From: Brachybacterium faecium DSM 4810
Lineage (GTDB): Bacteria; Actinomycetota; Actinomycetes; Actinomycetales; Dermabacteraceae
Reading direction: 5' to 3'
Length of the DNA: 64,000 nt
Assembly: GCA_000023405.1 (NCBI GenBank)
Contig: CP001643.1
Location: 310,001-374,000, forward strand
Shown here one piece after another: positions 43,761-53,539 of this stretch (position 1 is its first letter; each line of letters begins with the position of its first letter). Below the pieces are notes generated by a model, which ran no database searches, had not been told where the DNA came from, and saw only the letters and a program-made list of their open reading frames with translations. A program made the position numbers and the translations under genes.

Positions 43761-45629
43761 GTGATGACCTCCGGAGCCGCCTCCCTCCCGGGCGCAGGCG
43801 AGGGCCCGGACCGGGTCGAGCTGCCGGACCTCGACCGCCTCCGCGTCGCTCTGCGGCCCGCGGAGCTGCCGCTGCCGAGCCCCCGCGACGTGCGCGAGGC
43901 GGCGCACCGGGTCAACGATCTCCTCCACGCCGAGCGATACCGCGAGGCGCGCGCCCTCGTGGAGCGGTTCCGCACCGTGCCCGCCGCGCCGGCAGAGCGG
44001 CTCGCCCTGCTGCGCGCCGCCCTGCACGGGGCGGCCCTGGCCGCGCACGGCGAGCAGGTCGAGCGCGAGGCCGCGGATCTCGTGGCCCTGCTGCGCCGCG
44101 CCGGCTGCGCACAGCAGGCGGAGGCCGTGGTGACCGTGCTGCTCGAGCGCGGACCCTTCGACCACCCCTCCACGCGGCGGGCCCGCGCCGAGCGCGAGGC
44201 GGCACCCTCCCCGCGCGGCCGCCGGCGAGGGCAGGCCCCGCAGGCCTCGGCGGAGATGCTGGTGGTGGTGCGCGCCCTCGAACGCACCGCCCTGCCCGGA
44301 CCGCGCGGCACCGCGGCCGATCCGCGACGCGACGCGGCCCGCCTGCGCGCCGCCCTCGCCGCCCTGCCCGCGGTGCGCGCGCAGCTGCTCACCGACCCCG
44401 AACCCGAGCTGCGGCTCCGCCTCGCCCAGGCGCTCGAGGGCGCCGGGGATCTCGCCGCCGCGACCACCTCGGCGCTGGACGCGCTCGAGCTGCTCGAGGA
44501 GGCGCAGACCGCGACCGACCCCCTCACCGACCCCCTCACCGACCCCCTGACGGGCACCCTGGCCGGTGACCCGGCCGGGGACCCCTCCCGCCTGGCCACC
44601 GCGGCGCACGCTGTGCTCGCCCGGACCCTGCGCACCGAGCGCCCCCTGCACGCCGTGCACCACGCGCTGACCGCCCTCGAGGCGATGCCCGAGATCGAGG
44701 ACCCGCCGCTGCGGATCGGGCTGATCACCGCGCTGCTGCAGGCGCTCATGGCCGTGGGCGCCACCGCCCACGCCACCTTCACCGCCGGGCGGCTGCTGTC
44801 CCTGCAGCGCACCCTGGGCCGCGAGGAGCTGCGCATCGCGCCGCTGCTCGCGGTCGCCGCGCAGCGCCTCCAGGCCGAGCGTCCCGACGCCGCCTGGGTC
44901 CCGCTCGAGCAGGCCCGCACCCTCGCCGCCGCGCACCGCGACCGGCGCGCGCTGCTGGAGATCGCCCGGCTCGCCGCGAGCCTGCACGAACGCACCGGCG
45001 AGACCGCCTCCTCGCTGCGGGAGCTGCGGATCCTCGCGCACCAGGCCCGCTGGCTCGCCGACGACCTCGCCACCCCCGCCGCCGCGCAGGGCGAGCTGAT
45101 CCGCACCGAGCTCGAGGCCCACGCCCTCGCGATGCGCCGTGCCCTGGACCTCGGCCGCACCGACGCCGTGACCGAGGCGGTCGCCGCGATCGAGCGCCGC
45201 ACCCGCCCCACCGGCGGCCGCGCCGTGCTGCCGGCGGAGCTGCTGTGGGACCACCGGGTCGACGCCCGGGTGGGACTGTTCATCGCCGTCGGCACCGCCC
45301 TCGCCCGCGGGGAGGCGGGGGCCGACGAGGCCGACTACGAGCGCCGCCGGCGCGAGGCGATGGAGGCGATCGACGCGATGCCGGCCGGGCACGAGGCGCG
45401 CGCCCGCTACTGGGCCGCCTATCTCGACGACCGCCACGCCCACCTGCTGGCCGAGCGCGGCCTGCGCACCCCCGCCCGCCGGGCCGGGCGCCGCGCCCGC
45501 GAGGGCTGGGCGCACCTGGGCCAGGAGGAGGACGTCACCCGCCTGGACGCGCTGCTGGAGCACCTCGCGGGGCCGGACGACCCGGCGGGGCAGGAGATCC
45601 CCGCCGGGCGGGCGCACAGCCCCGACTGA
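43761..45629 (+). CDS. Helical repeat (TPR-like) protein of unknown function
   Basis: The 622-residue protein is nearly all amphipathic helix, rich in Ala, Arg, Leu and Glu, with paired helices about 34-40 residues apart that look like TPR or similar solenoid repeats (for example HRVNDLLHAERYREARALVERF). There is no signal peptide and no membrane helix, so it should be cytoplasmic. Three near-perfect TDPL units occur in the middle (44517-44548). Start is GTG 43761 or ATG 43764. No neighbour suggests a pathway. A scaffold or regulatory role is only a guess. Confidence 0.75.
   Translation: MMTSGAASLPGAGEGPDRVELPDLDRLRVALRPAELPLPSPRDVREAAHRVNDLLHAERYREARALVERFRTVPAAPAERLALLRAALHGAALAAHGEQVEREAADLVALLRRAGCAQQAEAVVTVLLERGPFDHPSTRRARAEREAAPSPRGRRRGQAPQASAEMLVVVRALERTALPGPRGTAADPRRDAARLRAALAALPAVRAQLLTDPEPELRLRLAQALEGAGDLAAATTSALDALELLEEAQTATDPLTDPLTDPLTGTLAGDPAGDPSRLATAAHAVLARTLRTERPLHAVHHALTALEAMPEIEDPPLRIGLITALLQALMAVGATAHATFTAGRLLSLQRTLGREELRIAPLLAVAAQRLQAERPDAAWVPLEQARTLAAAHRDRRALLEIARLAASLHERTGETASSLRELRILAHQARWLADDLATPAAAQGELIRTELEAHALAMRRALDLGRTDAVTEAVAAIERRTRPTGGRAVLPAELLWDHRVDARVGLFIAVGTALARGEAGADEADYERRRREAMEAIDAMPAGHEARARYWAAYLDDRHAHLLAERGLRTPARRAGRRAREGWAHLGQEEDVTRLDALLEHLAGPDDPAGQEIPAGRAHSPD
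44517..44548 (+). repeat. Tandem 12-bp repeat (GACCCCCTCACC)
   Basis: Two perfect copies (44517-44540) and a partial third encode TDPL repeats inside the helical protein. Confidence 0.75.
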
Positions 45630-45709
45630 TCCCTCCGCGTCCCCGCACCGCCGCTCCAGCTCCCCCCCCCCGAGCCCGAGCACTGTGCACGTGCCGACCG
45701 GCCGGCCGC

Positions 45710-47173
45710 TCAGCTGCCGTCGGCCTCCAGCATCGTGGTGCGCAGCACCTCGATCACGGCCTGCGGGTCCGTCGACGGGTTCACGAAGGCGAGCCGCAGC
45801 GCGACCTCGCCGCGGAAGGCGGTGGGCACGCACAGGAGCGTGCCGTCCTTCGCCAGGCGCTGCGACCAGCGCCGATAGTCGGCAGGGGTCCAGCCCGGGC
45901 GGCGGAACACCACCACCGACAGCTCCGGCGCGGCCAGCAGCTCGAGATGCTCGGCCTCCTCGATCGCCCGGGCCACGGTGCGGCAGCTGCTCAGGCACCG
46001 CTCGATCGCGGCGGTGTACGCGGCGGTGCCGTGCGTGGCCAGCGAGTACCACAGCGGCAGCCCGCGGGTGCGGCGCGAGAGGTGCGCGGCGAGATCGGCG
46101 GGGTTGGACTCGCCGCGGTCGATCGCGTCGAGATACGCGGCGTGCTGGGAGTGTGCCGCCGCGGCCGGGCGCGGATCCCGGTACAGCAGGGCGCAGCAGT
46201 CGTAGGGCGCGAACAGCCACTTGTGCGGGTCGACGATGAACGAATCCGCCCGCTCGATCCCCGCGAACCGCTCCCGCACGCTCGGCGCCGCCAGGGCCGC
46301 ACCCCCGTACGCACCGTCCACGTGCACCCAGGCGCCGTGGCGGTGCGCCGTCTCGACCACGGAGGCGATGTCGTCGACGATGCCCGCGTTCGTGGTGCCG
46401 CCGGAGACGACGACAGCGCAGATCCGCTCGTCGGCCGCGAGCTCGTGCTCGAGCGCGCCCCCGGTGAGATGGCCCTGATCATCGACCGGCACGGTCACCA
46501 CGTCCATGTCCAGCAGACGCGCCGCGGAGGAGACCGAGGAGTGGGCGGTCGAGGCGCAGGCCAGCGCCCATCCCCGATCCGGGCGCCGGCCGCGGGTGCG
46601 CAGGGCGTGATCGCGCGCCGTGGCGAGCGCCGAGAGGTTCCCGCTGGTGCCCCCGGCCACGAACACCCCGGCCGAATCCGCCGGCCAGCCCAGCAGGTCC
46701 GCCAGCCAGCGCAGCACCTGGTTCTCCGCGAAGATCGCCCCGGCCCCGTTCTCCCAGATCCCGCCGAACACGTTCGCGGCCGAGACCGCGGTGTCGAAGG
46801 CGACCGCCGCCCGGGTGGGTGCGGCGGGGATGTAGGCGAGGTTCATCGGATCCTCGGAGGAGCGGGTGGCCGGCAGCAGCACCTCGTCGAACAGCTCCAT
46901 CGCGCGCACCGCCCCGATCCCGCCCTCGGTGATCGTCTCGCCCACCTCGGCCTGCAGATCCGCGGCGCTGCGCGCGGTGGTCTTGGGATCGGTGGCGACC
47001 GTGGTGTGGGAGGCCGCCCACTCGAGCGCGAGGCTCACCGCCTCCCGCTCATCGCCCCAGACCGGCGAGGGGGTGCGGTGCCGCTGCAGGGCATCGGAGG
47101 CGTCGGCGAAGGCATGGCGCTCGCGGGATGCGGCGGCGGGACGGGCGTGGGGATGCGCGGGCTCCTGGGTCAC
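45710..47173 (-). CDS. PLP-dependent group II decarboxylase (aromatic-L-amino-acid or glutamate type)
   Basis: The 487-residue protein is of the pyridoxal-dependent group II decarboxylase family. NLAYIPAAPT and AGGTSGNLSALATARD form the cofactor-phosphate region, and HVDGAYGG supplies the Asp that contacts the pyridine nitrogen. DPHKWLFAPYDC supplies the Lys for the internal aldimine. The substrate (aromatic amino acid, glutamate or diaminobutyrate) cannot be told from these motifs. GTG 47173 (MTQEPAHPHARP) is chosen as start since upstream residues are not family-like. It converges on the helical-repeat gene; the 80-base gap contains a run of ten C (45662-45671). Confidence 0.88.
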   Translation of the reverse strand: MTQEPAHPHARPAAASRERHAFADASDALQRHRTPSPVWGDEREAVSLALEWAASHTTVATDPKTTARSAADLQAEVGETITEGGIGAVRAMELFDEVLLPATRSSEDPMNLAYIPAAPTRAAVAFDTAVSAANVFGGIWENGAGAIFAENQVLRWLADLLGWPADSAGVFVAGGTSGNLSALATARDHALRTRGRRPDRGWALACASTAHSSVSSAARLLDMDVVTVPVDDQGHLTGGALEHELAADERICAVVVSGGTTNAGIVDDIASVVETAHRHGAWVHVDGAYGGAALAAPSVRERFAGIERADSFIVDPHKWLFAPYDCCALLYRDPRPAAAAHSQHAAYLDAIDRGESNPADLAAHLSRRTRGLPLWYSLATHGTAAYTAAIERCLSSCRTVARAIEEAEHLELLAAPELSVVVFRRPGWTPADYRRWSQRLAKDGTLLCVPTAFRGEVALRLAFVNPSTDPQAVIEVLRTTMLEADGS

Positions 47174-47294
47174 GCCCAGAATGGTCGCACGCAGGCGGCC
47201 GACGGGGGAGCGGAACCCTCGAGCGCCCCGCACCCCTGACAGCGGGAGGGCCGCTGGCATACCGTGGAGGCAGCGACCGGGAGGAGCCCTGCTG

Positions 47295-47666
47295 ATGGCC
47301 ACCGACGGCGAGGACCACGATCACGGGGCCCATGACCACGGGGCCCGGGGCGGTGGCGTCGAGGACCATGGCGCCGAGGGCCGGATCGGCGTGCGCGACA
47401 ACCCGGCGGCCGAGCGCTACGAGGCGGTGCGCGACGGCGAGATCGTCGGCATCATGATCTACGAGCGCAGCCGGGCACGGATCGACCTCGTCCACACCGT
47501 CACCGACCCCGCGCACCGCGGCGAGGGCGTCGCCTCCGTGCTGGTGCGCACCGTGCTCGCCGAAGCCCGTGCGGCGGCGCTGCCCGTGCTCGTGATCTGC
47601 CCCTTCATCGAGAGCTGGCTGCACCGCCACCCGGAACAGCGCGAAGGGGTCGTGGTCGAGGACTGA
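47295..47666 (+). CDS. Short GNAT-type acetyltransferase
   Basis: The 123-residue protein has a His-rich N-terminus (EDHDHGAHDHGARGGG) that could bind metal. A compact GNAT-like domain from about residue 30 follows (VRDNPAAERYEAV, GIMIYERSRARIDLVHTVTD), with the acetyl-CoA pyrophosphate loop in HRGEGVASVLVRTVL. The length and the final CPFIESWLHRHPE match the small YjdJ-like acetyltransferase group. ATG 47295 follows GGGAGGAG. The acceptor is unknown. Confidence 0.85.
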   Translation: MATDGEDHDHGAHDHGARGGGVEDHGAEGRIGVRDNPAAERYEAVRDGEIVGIMIYERSRARIDLVHTVTDPAHRGEGVASVLVRTVLAEARAAALPVLVICPFIESWLHRHPEQREGVVVED

Positions 47667-47672
47667 CCGGGG

Positions 47673-47678
47673 TACCGT
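47673..47678 (+). promoter_or_regulatory. -10-like box (TACCGT) of the DinB-like gene, leaderless type
   Basis: TACCGT is followed by six bases and ATG 47685, only seven bases after the upstream stop codon. Confidence 0.4.
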
Positions 47679-47684
47679 CACCGC

Positions 47685-48194
47685 ATGGACGCCCTCGACA
47701 TCCTCCGCGACCTCGCCTCCCGACCCCGCGCGGCGGCGGACGCCCTGCGCGAGCACCTCAACCCGGTGAGCCTCAACGCCCGCCCGGGCGGGCACGACAA
47801 CTCCGTGGCCTGGCTGCTGTGGCACACCGGCCGCGAGATCGACGTGCAGCTCGCCGATCTCACGCGCGACGAGCAGCTGTGGACCTCCCACGGCTACGCC
47901 GACCGCTTCGCCCTCGGCCCCCTCGGGGACACGGTCGGCTACGGCCACACCCCGGACGAGGCGCGCCGCATCGTCATCGAGGACGGCCGAGGCCTGCTCG
48001 AGTACGTTGACGCCGCGCTCGCCGCGATCGACGCGCACCTCGCGATGGTCACCGTCGAGGACCTCGAGGACGTGATCGACGAGCAGTGGGATCCGCCCAT
48101 CACCCGCGGCGCCCGCCTGGTGAGCATCCTCGACGACGCGATCCAGCACCTCGCCCAGGCCGCCTACGCACTCGGCATGCCGCTCGGCGACTGA
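47685..48194 (+). CDS. DinB-like metalloprotein (DUF664/mycothiol-dependent group)
   Basis: The 169-residue protein is a four-helix bundle of the DinB/maleylpyruvate-isomerase-like type. His residues in VAWLLWHTGREIDVQ and DDAIQHLAQAAYALG are the likely metal ligands. In actinobacteria this superfamily often acts in mycothiol-dependent thiol transfer, but the actual reaction cannot be assigned here. It follows the GNAT gene by 18 bases and has its own -10-like box. Confidence 0.85.
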   Translation: MDALDILRDLASRPRAAADALREHLNPVSLNARPGGHDNSVAWLLWHTGREIDVQLADLTRDEQLWTSHGYADRFALGPLGDTVGYGHTPDEARRIVIEDGRGLLEYVDAALAAIDAHLAMVTVEDLEDVIDEQWDPPITRGARLVSILDDAIQHLAQAAYALGMPLGD

Positions 48195-48353
48195 GCCGCC
48201 GTCGGCTCCCACCCCGGCACGGGACGGGGCGGGGCGCACCGAGGGCCGGCAGCCGGCACCGCGGCCGGTCATGCTCTCCCGGCGCTCCCCGGGGCCGCGC
48301 CGACGCCGTGAGGTCGTCCCTCACACTCGCGGGACGGCACCGGGAGCGTCCTC

Positions 48354-48359
48354 TAGAGT
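48354..48359 (+). promoter_or_regulatory. -10-like box (TAGAGT) before the DUF4956 gene
   Basis: TAGAGT lies 111 bases before ATG 48471 in a 276-base gap (48195-48470). A GC-rich leader follows. No gene was found in this gap. Confidence 0.3.
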
Positions 48360-48470
48360 GGCCGTCTTCGCCTCAGCCTTCCGCCGCCGCCGGTCCCGTC
48401 GCCGCGAGCGTCGCGCCGAGGCGTCACCACCCCGGCGGACCCCCTGTCGATCCCCCTCCAGGAGCCCCCG

Positions 48471-49055
48471 ATGAACTTCGAGATCCCGCTGCTGATCGCC
48501 GCCGACCTGCTCGCCGCCGTCGTCCTCACCTTCGGCCTGTACTGGCGCCGGCACTACCGCCGCGACCTCGTCGTCGCCTTCATGGGCATCAACGTGGGCG
48601 TGCTCTCCGTCTCCGCCGTCCTCGCCGACTCCGAGGTCGGGGCCGGGGTGGGGCTGGGCCTGTTCGGCGTGCTGTCGATCATCCGCCTGCGCTCCGACGA
48701 GCTCGCCCAGCACGAGATCGCCTACTACTTCGCGATGCTCGCGCTCGGCCTCCTGGGCGGGCTCGACGCCGCCCCGCTGCCGCTGTCGCTGCTGTTCATG
48801 GTGCTCGTGGTGCTCACGATGGCCGTGATCGACCATCCCTCGCTGCTCAGCGGGCACCGCCGCCAGGAGATCGTGGTGGACCGCGCCATCGCCGACCCGG
48901 CCGAGCTGCGTGCCTACCTCGCGGAGCTGCTGGGCGCCCACATCCTCGCGGTCACCGTGAGCCGCCTGGACCTCGTCAACGACACCACCACGGTGGACGT
49001 CCGCTTCCGCCGCGGGAAGGAGACGGCCCCCGTCACCGCCGGAGCGAGCCGGTGA
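48471..49055 (+). CDS. DUF4956 membrane protein
   Basis: The 194-residue protein has three to four membrane helices in its first two-thirds and a soluble C-terminal domain. The conserved DUF4956 segment GLGLFGVLSIIRLRSDELAQHEIAYYF is recognisable. This family is regularly found next to VTC-type polyphosphate polymerases, as here, where the stop overlaps the next start as GTGA. It probably works with that enzyme at the membrane. Its molecular function is not established to my knowledge. Confidence 0.88.
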   Translation: MNFEIPLLIAADLLAAVVLTFGLYWRRHYRRDLVVAFMGINVGVLSVSAVLADSEVGAGVGLGLFGVLSIIRLRSDELAQHEIAYYFAMLALGLLGGLDAAPLPLSLLFMVLVVLTMAVIDHPSLLSGHRRQEIVVDRAIADPAELRAYLAELLGAHILAVTVSRLDLVNDTTTVDVRFRRGKETAPVTAGASR

Positions 49056-49903
49056 GCGACGCCTCCGCGGGCATCGCCCGCCCGGACGGGTTCAGCGCCG
49101 CGATCGCGACGCTGCACGGCATCGGCCTGGACGGGTTGGAGCAGCGTGCGGCGCTGATGTCCCGCACGGACCGCAAATACATCGTCCCCGCCGCGGTCGC
49201 GACCGCGCTGGTCGCCGCGCTCAGCCCCGACCTGCACGTGCTCGAGATCGGCGGGGCGCGAGATTTCGCCTACCGCTCCCTCTACTACGACACCCCGGAG
49301 CTGACCGCGTACCGCACCGCCGCCACGAAGCGCCGGCGCCGCTTCAAGGTGCGTCGCCGCGAGTACGTCGACGCCGGCACCGCCTTCCTCGAGGTGAAGA
49401 CCCGCACCGGCCGGGGCGACACCGAGAAGGTGCGCGAGCAGACCGGGACTCTGCACGGCGCGGAGCTGCCCCTGCCCGGCGGCGCCCCGCTCGAGGGACC
49501 GGACCTCGACTACGTGCTGACGCAGCTGGCCGAGGCGGAGGTGCCGCCCCCGCCGCTGCCGCTGCGGCCCGTGCTCGAGACCGCCTACCGGCGCACGACC
49601 CTCCTCATCGGCTCGGAGGGATCCCGCGTGACGCTGGACAGCGCCCTCACCTGGCGCGGCAGCGGCCTGCAGCCGTACCGCCTGGAGGACCTGTTCATCG
49701 TGGAGACGAAATCCTCCGCGAACGCCGGGGCCGCCGATCGCTTCCTGTGGCGCGCCCACCACCGCCCCCAGCGGATCTCGAAGTTCGCCACCGGCATGGC
49801 GCTGCTGGACCCGACGCTGCCCACCAACCGGTGGCACCGCACCCTCGGCCGCGTGAGCGCACATGTGACACCGCGGATCGACCTCTCCTCCCCAACGCCG
49901 TGA
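49052..49903 (+). CDS. VTC-domain polyphosphate polymerase-like protein
   Basis: The 283-residue protein has the CYTH-like tunnel fold of VTC polyphosphate polymerases. SRTDRKYIVP, YRSLYYDTPELTAYR, RRRRFKVRRREY, FLEVKTRTGRG and FIVETKSS supply the rows of basic and acidic residues that hold phosphate chains and metal. It should make polyphosphate from ATP, or bind it, next to the membrane with DUF4956. The frequent third partner, a CotH-like kinase, is not in this window. GTG 49052 is coupled to the upstream gene. Confidence 0.88.
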   Translation: MSDASAGIARPDGFSAAIATLHGIGLDGLEQRAALMSRTDRKYIVPAAVATALVAALSPDLHVLEIGGARDFAYRSLYYDTPELTAYRTAATKRRRRFKVRRREYVDAGTAFLEVKTRTGRGDTEKVREQTGTLHGAELPLPGGAPLEGPDLDYVLTQLAEAEVPPPPLPLRPVLETAYRRTTLLIGSEGSRVTLDSALTWRGSGLQPYRLEDLFIVETKSSANAGAADRFLWRAHHRPQRISKFATGMALLDPTLPTNRWHRTLGRVSAHVTPRIDLSSPTP

Positions 49904-49970
49904 GGACGGCGCGGACGTGGCCTGGGTCCCCCGTCGGCCGGATCGTGAGCACTCCCGCAGGCGGAGTTCC

Positions 49971-49976
49971 TACACT
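49971..49976 (+). promoter_or_regulatory. -10 box (TACACT) of dnaB, leaderless type
   Basis: TACACT is followed by six bases and GTG 49983. This strongly supports a leaderless dnaB message and the chosen start. Confidence 0.55.
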
Positions 49977-49982
49977 GGCCCG

Positions 49983-51359
<1,377 letters not shown>

Positions 51360-51524
51360 CCCGCCGGCGCGGCGAGCGCTCCCGGGCCCGTCCCGTGCAT
51401 CGGCGCGGCACGCGCTGGGCATGTCTGCGCGGATCTGACCTGTGGCGGCCATCACGCCTGCTACGGTCGTTCCGATCCGGCGCCCCCGCCCGGATCCAGC
51501 GTGCATCACGAAGGAGTCGTGCTC

Positions 51525-51857
51525 GTGTCCTCCTCTCCCCGTCCGCCCGACCCGGAGCAGTTCCTCGCTGTCCAGCAGTCGCCCGAATTCGGTCGCCTGC
51601 GCCGCAGCTTCCGCGGTTTCGCCATCCCCATGACCGTCGCCTTCCTGGTCTGGTACCTCGCCTACGTGCTGCTGTCCACGTACGCCGAGGGGCTCATGTC
51701 CGTCCCGGTGCTGGGCAACCTGAACCTCGGGATCGTGCTCGGCCTCAGCCAGTTCCTCATGACCTTCCTCATCACCTGGCTGTACATCCGCCACGCGAAC
51801 ACATCGCTGGACCCGATCTCCTCGGCGCTGCGCGACGAGCTGGAGGGTGAGCACTGA
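51525..51857 (+). CDS. DUF485 small inner-membrane protein
   Basis: The 110-residue protein has two membrane helices (AIPMTVAFLVWYLAYVLLSTYA and LGIVLGLSQFLMTFLITWLY), matching the DUF485/YjcH family. GTG 51525 has AAGGAG eight bases upstream. The stop shares one base with the next start, and DUF485 proteins typically accompany acetate/monocarboxylate symporters, as here. Confidence 0.92.
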   Translation: MSSSPRPPDPEQFLAVQQSPEFGRLRRSFRGFAIPMTVAFLVWYLAYVLLSTYAEGLMSVPVLGNLNLGIVLGLSQFLMTFLITWLYIRHANTSLDPISSALRDELEGEH

Positions 51858-53443
51858 TGGAGTTCGGCAACCCGATCCTGAACATCGCGATCTTCCTCGC
51901 GTTCGTGGTGGTCACCCTCGTGGTGGTCATCCGCGTCTCCCGCACCACCACGAAGGCGAGCGACTTCTACCACGGCGGCCGCGCCTTCTCCGGCCGGCAG
52001 AACGGCATCGCGATCGCCGGCGACTACCTCTCGGCCGCCTCGTTCCTGGGCATCGTCGGCGCCGTCGCGCTGTACGGCTACGACGGCCTGCTGTACTCCG
52101 TCGGCTTCCTCGTGGCATGGCTGGTGGCGCTGCTGCTGGTCGCCGAGCCGCTGCGCAACACCGGCAAATACACGATGGCGGACGTGCTCAGCTTCCGGAT
52201 GCGGCAGCGTCCGGTGCGCACCGCCGCCGCGACCTCCACCCTCGCGGTCACCTTCTTCTACCTGCTCGCCCAGATGGCCGGCGCCGGGGCGCTGGTGTCC
52301 CTGCTGATCGGCATCGAGGGCCGGGTGGGGCAGTCCGTGGTGATCGCCGTGGTGGGCGTGGTGATGATCGCCTACGTGCTCATCGGCGGGATGAAGGGCA
52401 CCACCTGGGTGCAGATCATCAAGGCGGTGCTGCTGATCACCGCCGTCGGCGTCACCACGGTGTGGATCCTGGCGAAGAACGGGTTCAACCTCTCCGCCGT
52501 GCTCGGCCATGCTGTCGAGTCCCATCCCGACGGGGCCGCGATCCTCGAGCCGATGCTCCAGTACGGCACCTCCGGCGCGACGAAGCTGGGCTTCGTCTCC
52601 CTCGCGATCGCGCTGGTGTTCGGCGCGGCCGGGCTGCCGCACGTGCTCATGCGCTTCTACACGGTGCCCACCGCGAAGGAGGCACGGCGCTCGGTGGTGT
52701 GGGCGATCGCGCTGATCGGCTTCTTCTACCTGTGCACCCTGGTGCTCGGCTTCGGCGCCGTCTACATGGTGGGGGTCGACGTGATCGCCACCCTGCCGGG
52801 CGGGTCGAACTCCGCCGCGCCCGCTCTCGCCTACGCCGTGGGCGGGACGGTGCTGATGGGCATCATCTCCGCGGTGGCCTTCGCGACGATCCTCGCCGTG
52901 GTGGCGGGGCTGACGATCACGGCCTCGGCCAGCTTCGCCCACGACATCTACAACGGTGTGCTGAAGAACGGCGAGGCGGATCCGCAGAAGGAGATCGCGG
53001 TCGCGCGGCGCACCGCGCTGGTGATCGGGGCGGTCTCGATCGTCGGCGGCATCCTCGCCGCGGAGCAGAACGTCGCGTTCCTGGTCTCGCTCGCCTTCGC
53101 GATCGCGGCCAGCGCGAACCTGCCCTCGATCCTGTACTCGCTGTACTGGAAGCGGTTCAACACCCGCGGCTCGCTGTGGAGCATCTACGGCGGTCTGATC
53201 AGCGCCATCGTGCTCATCACGTTCTCCCCGGTGGTCTCCGGCTCCGAGACGGCGATGATCCCGAGCGTGGACTTCGCGTGGTTCCCGCTGACCAACCCGG
53301 CGCTCGTCTCGGTGCCGCTGGGCTTCTTCCTCGGCTGGCTCGGCTCGGTGACCTCCTCGGAGCATGACGAGCTCAAGCACGCCGAGATGGAGGTGCGCTC
53401 GATGACCGGCGCCGGTTCGGAGAAGGCCACCGTCGCGCACTGA
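51857..53443 (+). CDS. actP: Sodium:solute symporter, ActP-like (acetate/short monocarboxylate)
   Basis: The 528-residue transporter of the solute:sodium symporter family has about thirteen helices and typical segments: SDFYHGGRAFSGRQNGIAIAGDYLSAASFLG at the N-terminal half and GLPHVLMRFYTVPTAKEARRS. The DUF485 gene upstream and overall pattern indicate uptake of acetate or related acids. The C-terminus ends in the first copy of a 9-bp tandem repeat. A hairpin terminator follows. Confidence 0.9.
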   Translation: MEFGNPILNIAIFLAFVVVTLVVVIRVSRTTTKASDFYHGGRAFSGRQNGIAIAGDYLSAASFLGIVGAVALYGYDGLLYSVGFLVAWLVALLLVAEPLRNTGKYTMADVLSFRMRQRPVRTAAATSTLAVTFFYLLAQMAGAGALVSLLIGIEGRVGQSVVIAVVGVVMIAYVLIGGMKGTTWVQIIKAVLLITAVGVTTVWILAKNGFNLSAVLGHAVESHPDGAAILEPMLQYGTSGATKLGFVSLAIALVFGAAGLPHVLMRFYTVPTAKEARRSVVWAIALIGFFYLCTLVLGFGAVYMVGVDVIATLPGGSNSAAPALAYAVGGTVLMGIISAVAFATILAVVAGLTITASASFAHDIYNGVLKNGEADPQKEIAVARRTALVIGAVSIVGGILAAEQNVAFLVSLAFAIAASANLPSILYSLYWKRFNTRGSLWSIYGGLISAIVLITFSPVVSGSETAMIPSVDFAWFPLTNPALVSVPLGFFLGWLGSVTSSEHDELKHAEMEVRSMTGAGSEKATVAH

Positions 53444-53470
53444 GCGCACTGAGCGCACTGAGCGCACTGA
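53435..53470 (+). repeat. Four tandem copies of GCGCACTGA
   Basis: Copies start at 53435, 53444, 53453 and 53462. The first contains the actP stop codon; each 9-mer repeats that stop in frame. It appears to be a local duplication of the gene end. Confidence 0.85.
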
Positions 53471-53494
53471 TTGCCTGGCGCTCGGCACCCGCAT

Positions 53495-53534
53495 CACCGC
53501 CCCCGTCCCCGCCCTGCGCGGGGCGGGGGCGGTG
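53495..53534. terminator. Strong hairpin terminator between actP and the 53540 gene
   Basis: The arms 53495-53512 and 53518-53534 pair over 17 positions with one bulged T. The genes on either side converge, so it may act in both directions. Confidence 0.75.
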
Positions 53535-53539
53535 GCGGG

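Noticed and set aside
45662-45671. A run of ten C as a phase-variation tract
   Set aside because: It lies in the short gap between two convergent gene ends and is far from any promoter or start codon, so slippage would have no obvious effect.
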